From Saururus chinensis (taxonomy: Eukaryota > Streptophyta > Magnoliopsida > Piperales > Saururaceae): a DNA stretch of 64,000 nucleotides. Of this stretch, positions 53,521-64,000 are shown piece after piece. How positions within the stretch are numbered: position 1 is the stretch's first letter; each line of letters begins with the position of its first letter. The stretch is taken from contig CP141140.1 of NCBI GenBank assembly GCA_035235625.1, forward strand, positions 47,859,351-47,923,350, read 5' to 3'. A program made the position numbers and the translations under genes. The notes beneath the pieces were generated by a model, which saw nothing but the letters and a program-made list of their open reading frames with translations, ran no database searches and had not been told where the DNA came from.

Positions 53521-56500
53521 TATAACGCCCAAGATTTTTCATCCCTTTTTCTTAAAACTCATATAAATTTTTTTATACGATAAATCGGAGTCAAAATGAC
53601 AAAATCAAAACCTGTATAAACAATTTATAATTTAAAACATCATACGGTTAAACATCGTACCACCAAATCAAATATTCTCAGGCATTACTCGAAAACAAAC
53701 GTACAACTAAATTACCATGATCTTGGATTTTTAAATACAAATAACTCCGAGGCGCCCCCGAGTACAAGTCCCATAAACAGTCTACAATCTAATCCAAATT
53801 AAAATGGCACCAACCATACTCTTCTTGAGTCAAAAATACTTGAGTCGAGAGGGAAACAATCCACCGTAGAAACGAGCGTCCATCTCCAGGAGCTCACCAA
53901 CACAACCTGCAAAAACCTCCCGAACGACAGGGCTAAAAGAAGTAGGGTGAGTATTTTCAGACTCAGTAGGAAAATACCCAGTAGCGGAAATCCCAAACGG
54001 TGAACTCAATAAGTTCATAATTACATGCATCATGCAACCCAAACATGAAACAGTCAACAAATAACAATCGTATACATAGGCATAAAAACATGCATGGCAC
54101 ACCATCAAATCAAACTTACACAAACACCCTTAATCAGGGTCTTACAACTTACTCGTACCATCAAAGACATATTCATACAACTTACACGTACTTGTACGAT
54201 CTTACTCGTACAATCTTACACTTACAATCCTTATCAGGATCACATACCTACGATCATGCTCAGAATCGTACACTTACCATCTTACTCAGAAGCTTACACT
54301 TACATTCTTACTCATAATCATCATCTTACAATCGTACTCATACTCACACAACTTACACGTACTTGTATGACCTTAATCGTACAACCATACGCTTACACAT
54401 AAACATATTCTTTCATCTTCCTTAGGAGCTTACACTTACACTTACTCTAGATCTTACATGTATAACTTACTCAGAATCTGAAGCATACAACATACTTTCA
54501 CTATCGTACACATACTACCGACAACTGAAGCTCATTACAATTAACAAGCTCCAACGTCGGAAAGGAAGGGAATGCCACAAGGGCATCACCTTAACCTTTG
54601 GGGAGCAACTAGATGCCATGGACTCTTTCTGAAGGCAAGGCACACCTATGCTCATGGGGCACAGGATCAAACAGGTAAGAGTAGATCCATGATACTACTT
54701 ACCTGAGCGCACAAATACCCACTCTCTGGGGTCATACAGTGCCAACAAGGGCCATACAGTGCTAACTAAGGGCGGAAAACATACAGTGCCACTCTAGGGC
54801 AGTAATCTTACAATGCCACTCTTGGGCTGAACATACAGTGCCATCTAGGCAAAAACATACATAGCCCACGAAGGGCGGAAACTTATAGCACTCTCAATAG
54901 AGCATCAAACGTCTGGGCTTAATACAACACACATACCAAGTCAAAGCATACATCGCTCTCAATAGAGCATCAGGCGTCTAGTGCACAATATAGCACACAG
55001 ACAACATCCCGCAGGAATAACCACCATGGCAAGACACAAGAAATGCCCAGCCGATTCATTATTGGCTAGCACAAACACAGAACTTAATCCGTCGAACCCT
55101 CAGGTCTCAAACTCACAACACTATTATTAGTTTTCTCATAATTCAAGTTTGAATTAAGTATATTATGCGGTACAATTATGTCACACAAACTCAGTCCTCG
55201 ACTCATCAAATTGAAGCTAAGCCCGATCCGAACCCTAGTTCGTCGGGGCAACAGACTTCACTTACCCGTCCAAGTCACACATAACTCACCGTACACAAAT
55301 CCTTATGTATGCATACATCCTCTAACATCCACCTTACGATCACACATCTTACTTACATCGTCAAACTGAGCTCCTCAAAGCAGATCCCCGTTATCATCCT
55401 CTTACTTAATTCCTAGCTTATTATACTTACTTTTTACTTCATAATATGTACGTTATGCTTGTACAATTATGCACGCTCTGACTGTCTAATAAACCCTCAT
55501 AAGGCTCCAAGCCTAAATCTTCTTACTTACCGAACCCTTGACTCACGCTCCAAACCGATCCGCTCCATTCCTCGCCTGTCACACTTACATTTGTTGTCTT
55601 CTGTCATACGCTTACACATCCATATACACATACAAATCCTCACCAAACACTTTGCCACCTCTTATCGTCCATCGCCCATACCTCTACCCTCACACATAGT
55701 CCACATACATAACTTACTCGACATTGCTAGCCATCACTAGCATGTCCAAAAAAACGCATACATAGCGTACTTACAAATTTGCTAGCCATCGCTAGCGCAT
55801 ACATATTCCACATCCATAGAATGTGCATACAGCTCATACATATTAATCATACTTAGCAAACATATTACACATGCATCAACGTACTTACAGTTCATATGCA
55901 TGCCATATGCATCTAAACATACCATATAATCATGCTTATATGCACATCATAAAATTCCTAGCATGCTACTACTCATTCAAGCATGCTATCATGAATTTAC
56001 GAGTTCAAAGCTCCCCTACCTCGTAATCATGACGTTTGATGGCGAGCACACGATGGGGCAGCGTCGGTGGCGGAGTCAGTGGTCAAAACCATTGCCCTGC
56101 TGAGAGAGTTGTTGTCCCGAGGTTTAGGAAGCGTCGTAACTACACACGGCCAAATGGGGTGTCAAAATCAACATGGCAAAATTCACGATCCACGGCAGCA
56201 CACTAGGGACGGCCGGGACAAAGATCATGCCAACGAGTGGTAGGTGAGACCAAAATTCAAGGGTGTACTAATTAAAGGTTGGCCGACAGCTGAGAAATAC
56301 TCGATCAGCCACAAGACGTCGAAATCGCCGTGGACAGCACCTAATGACATCGATTTCACATTTACAATGGCCCACATAAGGATGGAGGGCAGAGGCGACA
56401 CTAAAGGATGGAGGAGAGGTGAAGGAGGACTCCGATGTCAACTCTAGATGATGGCAGAGCCATCAGACGGTCGGGCGGTGCCAAAGCAGCACCAATACCC

Positions 56501-58310
56501 TAACCCGCACGCGCGACTACTTGCACACGTGGCCAAAGGGAGGGGAGAGAGGTTTAGACGGTGTCGGCCCAAAACTCGGAAGGGCGGTAGGGCCATCCCC
56601 AAGGGTGGTGACCAACAAAGACGGCCTTTGTCGTTGTCGTGTCGAGGTAGGCCGACTAGAGGCCATACGATGTCCGGTGGAGGTAGGACGGTAAGAGGGC
56701 AAAACATGGCGCTCTCTATAGTGCAGTCAAACACTTATTATCGGCAGAGGGGGAACCTACCTCATGCTGAAGAAGAGGAGACGCTATAGTGGCCCAAGAC
56801 GGGTGAAAACCCTGGGGCACAAAGGAGTAGGGATTACTGGCGACTCTGGCCAACTCCATCGTGGCCCTAGTGGCCAGGAGGAGCTATCTCTAGCCAGAGG
56901 TGACGGCCAAAGTCAATGGCGACAGGCCGGACAGACAGCACAGTGAGGGACAGAGACCCTGCTTTTCCAAGTGAGAGCACCCGAGCACGGGATGCAGATT
57001 TGGTTTTGATAAAGCGGAGGGAACATACGCTCAACAGGGCTCGGAGGGGTGGCCCACTAGTATCACTAGGCCGAGGTAGAGCCGAACAATGGTCCACATG
57101 GACATGTCTGACGTCCGGCTAGCAATGGCAATCACAACGTCCAAAACGGACGTAACCCAAAAATAGTGGCTAGGGAGGGGGAGGGGAATAGTGCTAAGGT
57201 CAGTGAACCTGAGCTGGGACGGCATCGGGGAGGCGGCCTGGCCATCATTAGGCCGAGGTTGGCCAGCGGCGCTCCTCAAGCTCAGCTAGAACGAAGGGGG
57301 GCTTTGGGTGGTTATGGCAAAAATTAGGGCCGAAATGCACTGGTGGAGGAGAGAATGGCAGAGGAGATGGAACTGGGCTAAGTGGGGTGGTCCACCACCT
57401 TCGCCAGACTCAGGCAGGGCCAGACGGAGGTCCGATCCGCCATGGATGGCCGCCAGCGGCCACTGTTTCACCAAAAATAGTGCGTCGGCGGAAAATAGGG
57501 CAGAAAGGGGATGAGGACGGGGCAACGGAATGGAGGCCCATCGGGCCAGGAGGGATGGCCTCCAGCTATCGCCGGCCCATGGCAGAGCCGTGGCCGGCCG
57601 ACTGGCCCTTGGCGGCCCACGGCGGCGGCTCAACAAAGAAAACAGTGAGAGAGGGAGAGAGTGCTTACCGGGACGATTCAGGTGGGGGAGCCATCGGATC
57701 TGGCCAGGGTGGCGGCCATGCTGTGCCGGCCTAGGGCTGGCCTGACAGAGGCCGGGCGGAGCCCACTGACCATCGCCGGTGCCGTCCACTCACAAATCAG
57801 AGAGAGAGCAGAGAGATTGGCGGAACAGGGGAGGAGCACGGGGCGGACGGCAGAGTGGCCGTGGGGCCGGGACGGCGGCCCCCTTGCCCTCGCACGGCCG
57901 GGGCAGAGCCGATGGCAGCAGCCTTGCTGCCCACCGGCGGCCGGCAGTGGCTGGGACAGAGAGAAGTCGGAGAAGGGGGGAAATACTATTCCTCCTCCAG
58001 AACCATCTGGATCGGGCTCGGCCGAGCTCGAGCCCGTTTCCTCTCTCTTTTTTTTCCAATCGTATCCCCATCACACGTTAACTCATTGTTTATGCGTTAT
58101 AAGTCCAATACTTGCGCCAAAAGTGCGCCCAACACTCACGTCGAAAGTGCGCAGCGAGGCCCGTGGCCCACGACTAAGCCCTATGGGTAAAAATACAGCA
58201 GAAAAATACATAAATGCAAATACGCTGAAACGTCACATTTTCCCGCCAAAAATAACCAAAAAAATAGCAAGAAAATCACAAAAAATCGTAGAAAAATTAG
58301 GGACCTTACA
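53521..58310 (-). mobile_element. complete 4.79-kb LTR2 (solo LTR), copy J
   Basis: Runs from TATAACGCCCAAGATTTTT to AGGGACCTTACA inside copy K, with AGGAC before (53516-53520) and GGGAC after (58311-58315), a 5-bp duplication with one difference. It contains the CTTACA-rich stretch, the minisatellite and a very GC-rich block (56400-58050). Open frames in that block run on both strands with Gly/Arg/Pro-rich content and no family resemblance, and I do not call them genes. There is no pol or primer site. Family by inference: Ty3/gypsy with giant LTRs. Confidence 0.8.
54725..54890. repeat. minisatellite in LTR2 copy J
   Basis: Same GTGCCA...GGGC units as in copy I, here about six (for example CAGTGCCACTCTAGGGC and CAATGCCACTCTTGGGC). 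The number and order of units differ from copy I. Confidence 0.85.
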
Positions 58311-59575
58311 GGGACACACCAACAACCTATCCTCCCCTAGGGTTCCCCTTTTACCGCACACGCTTATGCCGTGCGCACAATTTAGGCTAAAGGCACCATC
58401 TTTGTGGCATATGACAATTGAATGACACTACCACTAGGCAATATGGCCATTAAAGCCCTCCTCTGTCTCCCTTATGTTTGTGCATATGTAACCAAGTCCT
58501 CTACCATGTTGTGAGGCTTTAACAATGCGAAATGTTGCCATTGGATGTGGGCCGTGGTCTATTTTAACGTTTTGTGTCCAACAAAGTGTTTTTAGTTGTT
58601 GGCTGACCTCCAATTAGTCACCTCCTATTCTGTGGTCGCTCTTGCCATCCCTAGTGGTAAGACCATGTGTCTAGCCACCCTAGTGTGCCTAGTCTTATGC
58701 TTTGAGTTAAATTAGTCTAACCTTATCAAGATTAATTCCCTCGGGACAACAACTCTCTCAATGCAATGTTTTTGGCTGTCGATTCCATCATCGTGTGCTC
58801 GGCATCAAATTCACATGGATTACGAGGTACGGGACCTTGAACTCATAATTTCATGATAGCATGCTTTGATTGTGTATTAGCATGCTAGGAACTTGTAACT
58901 TAATAATTTGTATGACATATGCTGATTAAATGAGCATTTTTATATATGAATTATGTGTATGCTAACAAAGAATAAGGGTGTGATAGTAAGGAGTTGATTT
59001 ATTTGGATGTGATTAGAGCATGTGATCAATCTGTGTGGATGATGGGTAAGGGCATGTGCATTGAATGGGATGTTTGTTGAACGGATGATTCATGGCTTTG
59101 ATGGGGAGATTTCTGGCTAGAGAAGACGTAAGATTGGTGAAGGATGGATTTGATGTGGTTAGGAGACTTGTTTAGATTAAATTGGTTGGTACATTGGAGC
59201 GACAAGCAGGAAGCGTAGGGGATATAAGAATTTGAAGACTTAAGATTTGGAGCACCATGAAGATGTCCTTCATAGCTTGCCAGTTCTTTAGTTGGTTATA
59301 ATAGACATACATGGATATTATCATACCTATGAGGTAGTTCAGACACCGATGAGACTAGTTTCATACACAGATATTTCATTGTCATCCGCAACAACCGTCT
59401 CTCTTCCTTTATTTGCATGAGCTTCAACTTCTCATGACAGCACACGTCCATCATCTCCGATAGCCCTAAATCTATACCATCTTCAACTAGTTGAGATGCT
59501 GATTATTTCGAGAGTATATACTAGACGATAGCGGGCAACTTGTGTGGATCCCTTCTCATTATCTTCAAAGGTGTG

Positions 59576-62500
59576 TGTCATGACCCGGATTTTTAAAAGC
59601 ATTTTTAAATAGCACAAACGGTAAGTAGTGAGATTTTTTTTTCTTTAAATACAAAACAAACCCTTCGATTAAATATCTAGGTCATGATAACTAGGGTTCA
59701 CAAATACGAATATCAAATCATATGATATTATTTAACGTATGAAAATTCATAAAGACTAGCTCATCCATCTAAGTACAAGTCTGTCACCCGTCTGAAAATA
59801 AAAAAATAAGTCGACTCTCATGCTTAAGATACACTTACGTACCGGAGTTGCAGAAATGTGCAAACCTCTTGTACTCGCCTACCTTGGTCTTACTTGTCGT
59901 CGCCTAGAGAATCTACAACAAAGCAAACCAAACAACAACCACAACCACAATGGAGCATCTCCGCCTTCAGGAGAAGAGCTTCCAAAGGACAAAAAGTATT
60001 ATTAATATTTTTTGGATTGGGCCAACATCACCCGATGTTAGTTGCCTACATACCAACAAGATCGGATCCAAATGTAGTTCTACCTAATACTACACTATAC
60101 TAAGAAGCATAGCATCACACGTGCAATGATTACGTATTTTCAAGCAACCTACATTTTATGCAAGTCCTTTAATTGTTCCACTTGTTCTAATTAAAGAAGC
60201 AATATCAATCAATGTTATTAATTATCTCTCAAACCATTGTTCAATAATTAACATCCCCATCTAATCCCAATGACAGACATACTCATTAGATGTCAGCCTA
60301 AGTGACAAATGATAACGAAACACCTTGGAATCCACTAGGCCCCTGGAATCCACCAGGAAGTGCCATCTCCCAACCTAGCCTATAAGGACCTGACTGAACT
60401 GGAAGTGCATGGCCCACAACTGCACCTAAACAGAAGTGGTCAGAGACGCCAACCAAGCAGGCTGTTAGTGACCCTAATTGTGTGTACACTAAAAGATCAT
60501 CAATAGATATGTGGTGAGCCCGGCTCACATGGAACTCCCTCCAATGGGAAGGTGCAACTACACGGTCAAATCAGCGGCTCCTCAATAGAGCTAAAACTTA
60601 GGAAACCATTCTGAACCCTATCTTGCTCATCTATAAGCCAGGATTCCGAATGACTATCCCAAACCCTATTAATCCCTTCTAGACTAAGGTTTACAACTCG
60701 AGACATGCCATCGGTTCATCAACCGAGGCAAATCATCAGGTCAAAGGCTTTGTTCACTGTATGAACTAGTCCCAGACCCCTCTGAGGTATTTTAGTCTTG
60801 ATCTTGATTAGGTGTTCTCCCTACAAACCAATAACCAATATCTCTTGATTAGTCTTTATTAACCTTACGTTACTGATACAACTTAACGCATAAATAACAA
60901 AAGCATGCAACAGATTAAGCAACATAAATAACATGCAAACATACAAGTGCATTAATAATAATGAAGGCCCATTGCACTCATTTGCAGGGCTAGGGCTCAG
61001 CGAATTCAAGCCCGAAAGTGTAGATAACTCTAATGCTTCCTGCAAGTTACATATATAACACTCTAGTCGATTGATGTACTTAATTGTAGACACATGTAAT
61101 ACGCAGCATTAAACCTTGAAAATTATGGTTCTTCCCCTTGTTTCCCATGACACTGTGACCTGTCAAGGTCTTCATGTCTTTTACTGGTCACACCCCTTCC
61201 TTTTGAAGTCATTTAATGTCATTCTAGGGCACCCTAACACTCGGTTGTTAGGTTATTTGTTTCAGCGGAAATAGAACATATTGCCCCTAAGGGTATTATG
61301 GTAATCCCACCACATGGGGAATGCTACCCTCCTTTGGTTCATTTGGTCATCTCACTACCCTTTTATTTATTTTAAGTCATAATTTTTTCAAAAGGCTTCA
61401 CTCTCAAACTGACCCACGCTTCCATTCACACGAATGTGGGTGGGTCCACTCAAAGGGTATTTTTGTTATTTGGTTTAAGGCTTTAATGACATCCAATGGG
61501 TCCAAAATTTAACTCAAGGGTACTACTAGCCTTCATGGACTCTGTGTAATTTTCCTGGCATGTGACGGGGTCGTAAACCCCTTGAACAAACCCAAGTTTA
61601 ATTAATAGTTTATGATTAAACCTAGGGGTAAAAATGTCCATTTCCCACTCACTGGGATTTTTTCTCACAAAACGGTATGGCCTATAATTTGGTTACCCAT
61701 TAAACTCTCACTGAGAATTTTCTCAATTTTCAGATCCACTCATATGACCCTAAACCAGAGCCTTGAACTCAGGTACGTTAATATTATACGATAATTAACT
61801 AACAAGGGTAAAAAGGTCATTCCACAACCTATGGGATTTTTAACTAAGATGAAACTTTGTCAGAATACTCCCACGCCTCTCAAAGTGCAATAGTAATTTT
61901 CTAGGATTTGTTTGACATATTTATCCCCATGAACCGGACCCGGTTCACTCCCTTCTCTGTATATATATTTTTTTAAAACATTAGACCCAAACTGGGTATG
62001 GGAAAATGAGGTTCGGGTCGACTACCCGCAACGCGGGTCGTCTTCCCCGAGTCCGGCCAGAGGTGGAATACCTCTGGTGGTGCCGCCCCTAGCCACCATG
62101 GTCGGGCAGCGGGCCGGGCTCCTCTAGATCACTGGCAGGCGGCAATCACAAAGGGCTTGGCCCCCGCCGCTCGGTGGTCGGCAAGGGCCAAAGTCGCCCT
62201 TTTGTTTTTTTAAAACCGCATTGTTCGGCATGGCGGCTAGCCGTCACAGCCTGGAAGCGTCCCAGAACCGACCGGATTGCCATGATCTGGCAATTCCAGA
62301 GGCCCAGGCTCGCCGCCCATCCCCAACCGTCTCCGCCCTTCCCAGAGCCAGATCTCTATCCTTTTTTTACTGTGCAGCAACGGCAGAAGCCGCCACCACC
62401 GCCAAGCATCCCCGGCCACCGCGGCCAAGGCCAGGACTGGCACGCCCCTCCAAATATGGGTCCAGCCACTAGCGGTCGGCCGGTGACTAGTCCACAGTCA

Positions 62501-62642
62501 GAAAATAAACTACACTTAAATTAAATTATGTGAACAGTGATTGCATATATCACTATTTACATAATTTACAAAACGATTTATATTACAATAATGAAATAAC
62601 TCTAATTTCAACTTAAAATCCTACCTCGAAGGCCGAGTTATC
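59576..62642 (-). mobile_element. LTR1 copy D (interrupted by copy E)
   Basis: Begins TGTCATGACCCGGATTTTT at 59576, preceded by GTGTG. It aligns with copy C through the GACCCGCAA-CGCGGGTC block (62020-62040) and the GC-rich centre, up to GGCCGAGTTATC, where copy E begins. The remainder should follow E outside the window. The stretch about 60250-60700 does not match copies C and E and looks like a different subfamily block. Confidence 0.82.
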
Positions 62643-64000
62643 TGTCATGACCCGGATTTTTAAAAGCATTTTTAAGTAGCATGAACGGTAAGTAGCAAGA
62701 AAATTTTTTTTTCTTTAAATACAAAACAAACTCTTCGATTAAATATCCAGGTCATGATAACTGGGGTTCACAAATACGAATATCAAATCATACGATATTA
62801 TTTAACGTCTGAAAATTCATAAAGACCAGCTCATCCATCTAAGTACAAGCCCATCGTCCGTTTGAAAATAAATAATAAGTTGACTCTAATGCTTAATGTA
62901 CACTTACATACCGGAGTTACAGAAATGTGGAAACCTCTTGTGCACGCCTGCTTTGATCTCACTTGTCCTCGCTTGGAGAATCTGCATCACAGTAAACCAC
63001 ACAACAACCACAACCACAATGGAGCATCTCCACCCACAGGAGAAGAGCTTCCAAAGGACAAAAGGTTTTATTAGTATTTTTCGGATTGGGCCAACATCAC
63101 CCGATGTTAGTTGCCTACGTACTCATTAGACAACATCTCCAATGTTTCCAACAAGATCGGATCCAGACGTTGTTCTGCCTAGAAACTACTCTATCCTACG
63201 AAGCATAGCATCACACATGCAATGCTTAGATATTTTCAACCTACATTTTAGTAAGTCATTTAACCGTTCCACTTGTCTAATTAACAAGCAATATCAAATA
63301 TTATTATTAATTATCTCACAACTCTTGTGCGACAATTAATACTACCAAATCTGTAACTCAAAGATAACTCGCCCCTCGAGAAATCTCCAAACAAAGGACT
63401 CCAACCTTGGAGTCGACTCCTTAACAGCAGCTTGACCCAAATCCCCAGGGCTCTCAATAGCCTGCCACGAATCTAGAGAAGAGGATCCCAACTGTCCTCA
63501 TGGACACAGATTGGCAAGAAACACAAGCCTTCCATGATGCTCATGTAACTCCGCTTTTCGTACGTACTAAATAGTCCTGGGAAGACCTGCGGGAGACCCT
63601 CGGTAAAGACCCTCTAGTCAATACCCAAACCGTCGTGGCGATGAAGATGTATATTGCAATCTCCACCTTCCCAATGCTGGGAGAAAATGTCTCATAAGAC
63701 ATTACTAATATATCCATAGAAGCCTCAGGTCCTTATGACCATTGACTCCCTCAAACATCTGAAACTTAGACTAGATTATGTTCATCCAGTCAAGTAACCA
63801 CTCAACCATGTGGGTCCTCTTCACCTTGTGAATCGGCCCACTAAATAGCTCATCCACTGAGCTATGACTCAGAGAACATCCCAAAATCACCGTCGGTTCA
63901 TTAACCAAGGTCAAAATCTATGTCAAGGCCCTGTTCACTCCATGAAATAGTCCCAACTCTAAAGAGGGTATTTTAGTCATTATCTTTATTAGGTGTTCTC
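62643..64000 (-). mobile_element. LTR1 copy E (runs off the right edge)
   Basis: Begins TGTCATGACCCGGATTTTT at 62643 inside copy D, with TTATC immediately before. It aligns with the first 1.36 kb of copy C and, over its first 600 bp, closely with D. Continues beyond the window. Confidence 0.85.

Larger units (their letters stand above)
51718..59575 (+). mobile_element. long-LTR family 2, copy K (holds copy J)
   Basis: Begins TGTAACATCCCTGATTTTT at 51718, in opposite orientation to copies I and J. Its own sequence is 51718-53520 and about 58311-59575. The second part matches the reverse complement of J near 55960-56110 (GCATGCTA, CACACGATG, AACTCTCTC words). At 59576 LTR1 copy D interrupts it. 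The rest is outside the window. CTCGT precedes its start. Confidence 0.78.

Noticed and set aside
54110-54480. CTTACAC/ACTTACTC-rich stretch as a satellite or telomere-like repeat
   Set aside because: The spacing is irregular and it occurs in both I and J at the same relative place. It is a low-complexity part of LTR2 and does not match the plant telomere repeat.
56244-57122. Plus-strand frames of 60-113 codons in series
   Set aside because: All are in the GC-rich part of LTR2 copy J, with no shared family, no splice-supported join and matching open frames on the other strand.
57286-58425. Long overlapping open frames of up to 254 codons
   Set aside because: The block is very GC-rich, with few stop codons by chance. 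Frames are open on both strands at once, none resembles a protein family, and all are inside LTR2 copy J.

Overview
This window is plant nuclear DNA, almost certainly from an angiosperm with a large, transposon-rich genome. The evidence is one spliced host gene with plant-type residues and GT-AG introns, LTR retrotransposons primed by initiator-Met tRNA, Mutator-like elements carrying a plant mobile domain, and Stowaway-, hAT- and Tourist-like DNA elements. The GC-rich first exons and the GC3-rich gene fragments fit a monocot or magnoliid better than a core eudicot, but that is only a hint.

Left third (1-26,150): the real gene here runs on the minus strand and is split into small exons. I assembled eight exons (25930 down to 7940) that join in frame into the first 249 codons of the plant INTS11 homologue CPSF73-II, a metallo-beta-lactamase/beta-CASP RNA endonuclease. 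The Zn-binding residues of motifs 1-4 are all present. The remaining exons lie beyond the left edge. The introns are swollen by old elements. Intron 8 holds the 3' part of one Ty3/gypsy fossil (1-2850) and a Ty3/gypsy fossil with target-site duplications (3451-7575), itself hit by a solo LTR. Intron 6 holds a LINE fossil. Intron 5 holds an LTR fossil (12801-16665) and a TIR element filled with a degenerate ACC/CAC array (18012-18860). Intron 4 holds three LTR-type fragments.

Just upstream of the gene (26,150-29,000) lie a fold-back element with a 30-bp perfect palindrome, a run of degenerate hairpin units, and a segment of about 1.97 kb bounded by Stowaway-like inverted repeats and TA. That segment carries a broken fragment of a PUB17-like U-box gene, other coding-like pieces, and a nested solo LTR with a 5-bp target duplication. 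It looks like a gene-capturing TIR element.

Right half (29,000-64,000): two same-strand copies and one inverted fragment of a Mutator-like element encode a MULE transposase, SWIM finger, CCHC knuckle and plant mobile domain. They are separated and followed by deep nests of two families of very long LTRs (about 3.6 and 4.8 kb). The second nest can be read in full: LTR2 copy I contains LTR1 copy C (5-bp duplication ATACA), a 1056-bp hAT element (8-bp duplication ATCAAATC) with a MITE inside, and LTR2 copy K. K contains LTR2 copy J and LTR1 copy D, and D contains LTR1 copy E. I see no working host gene to the right of 26,000. No tRNA, rRNA, CRISPR or prokaryotic-type feature was seen.
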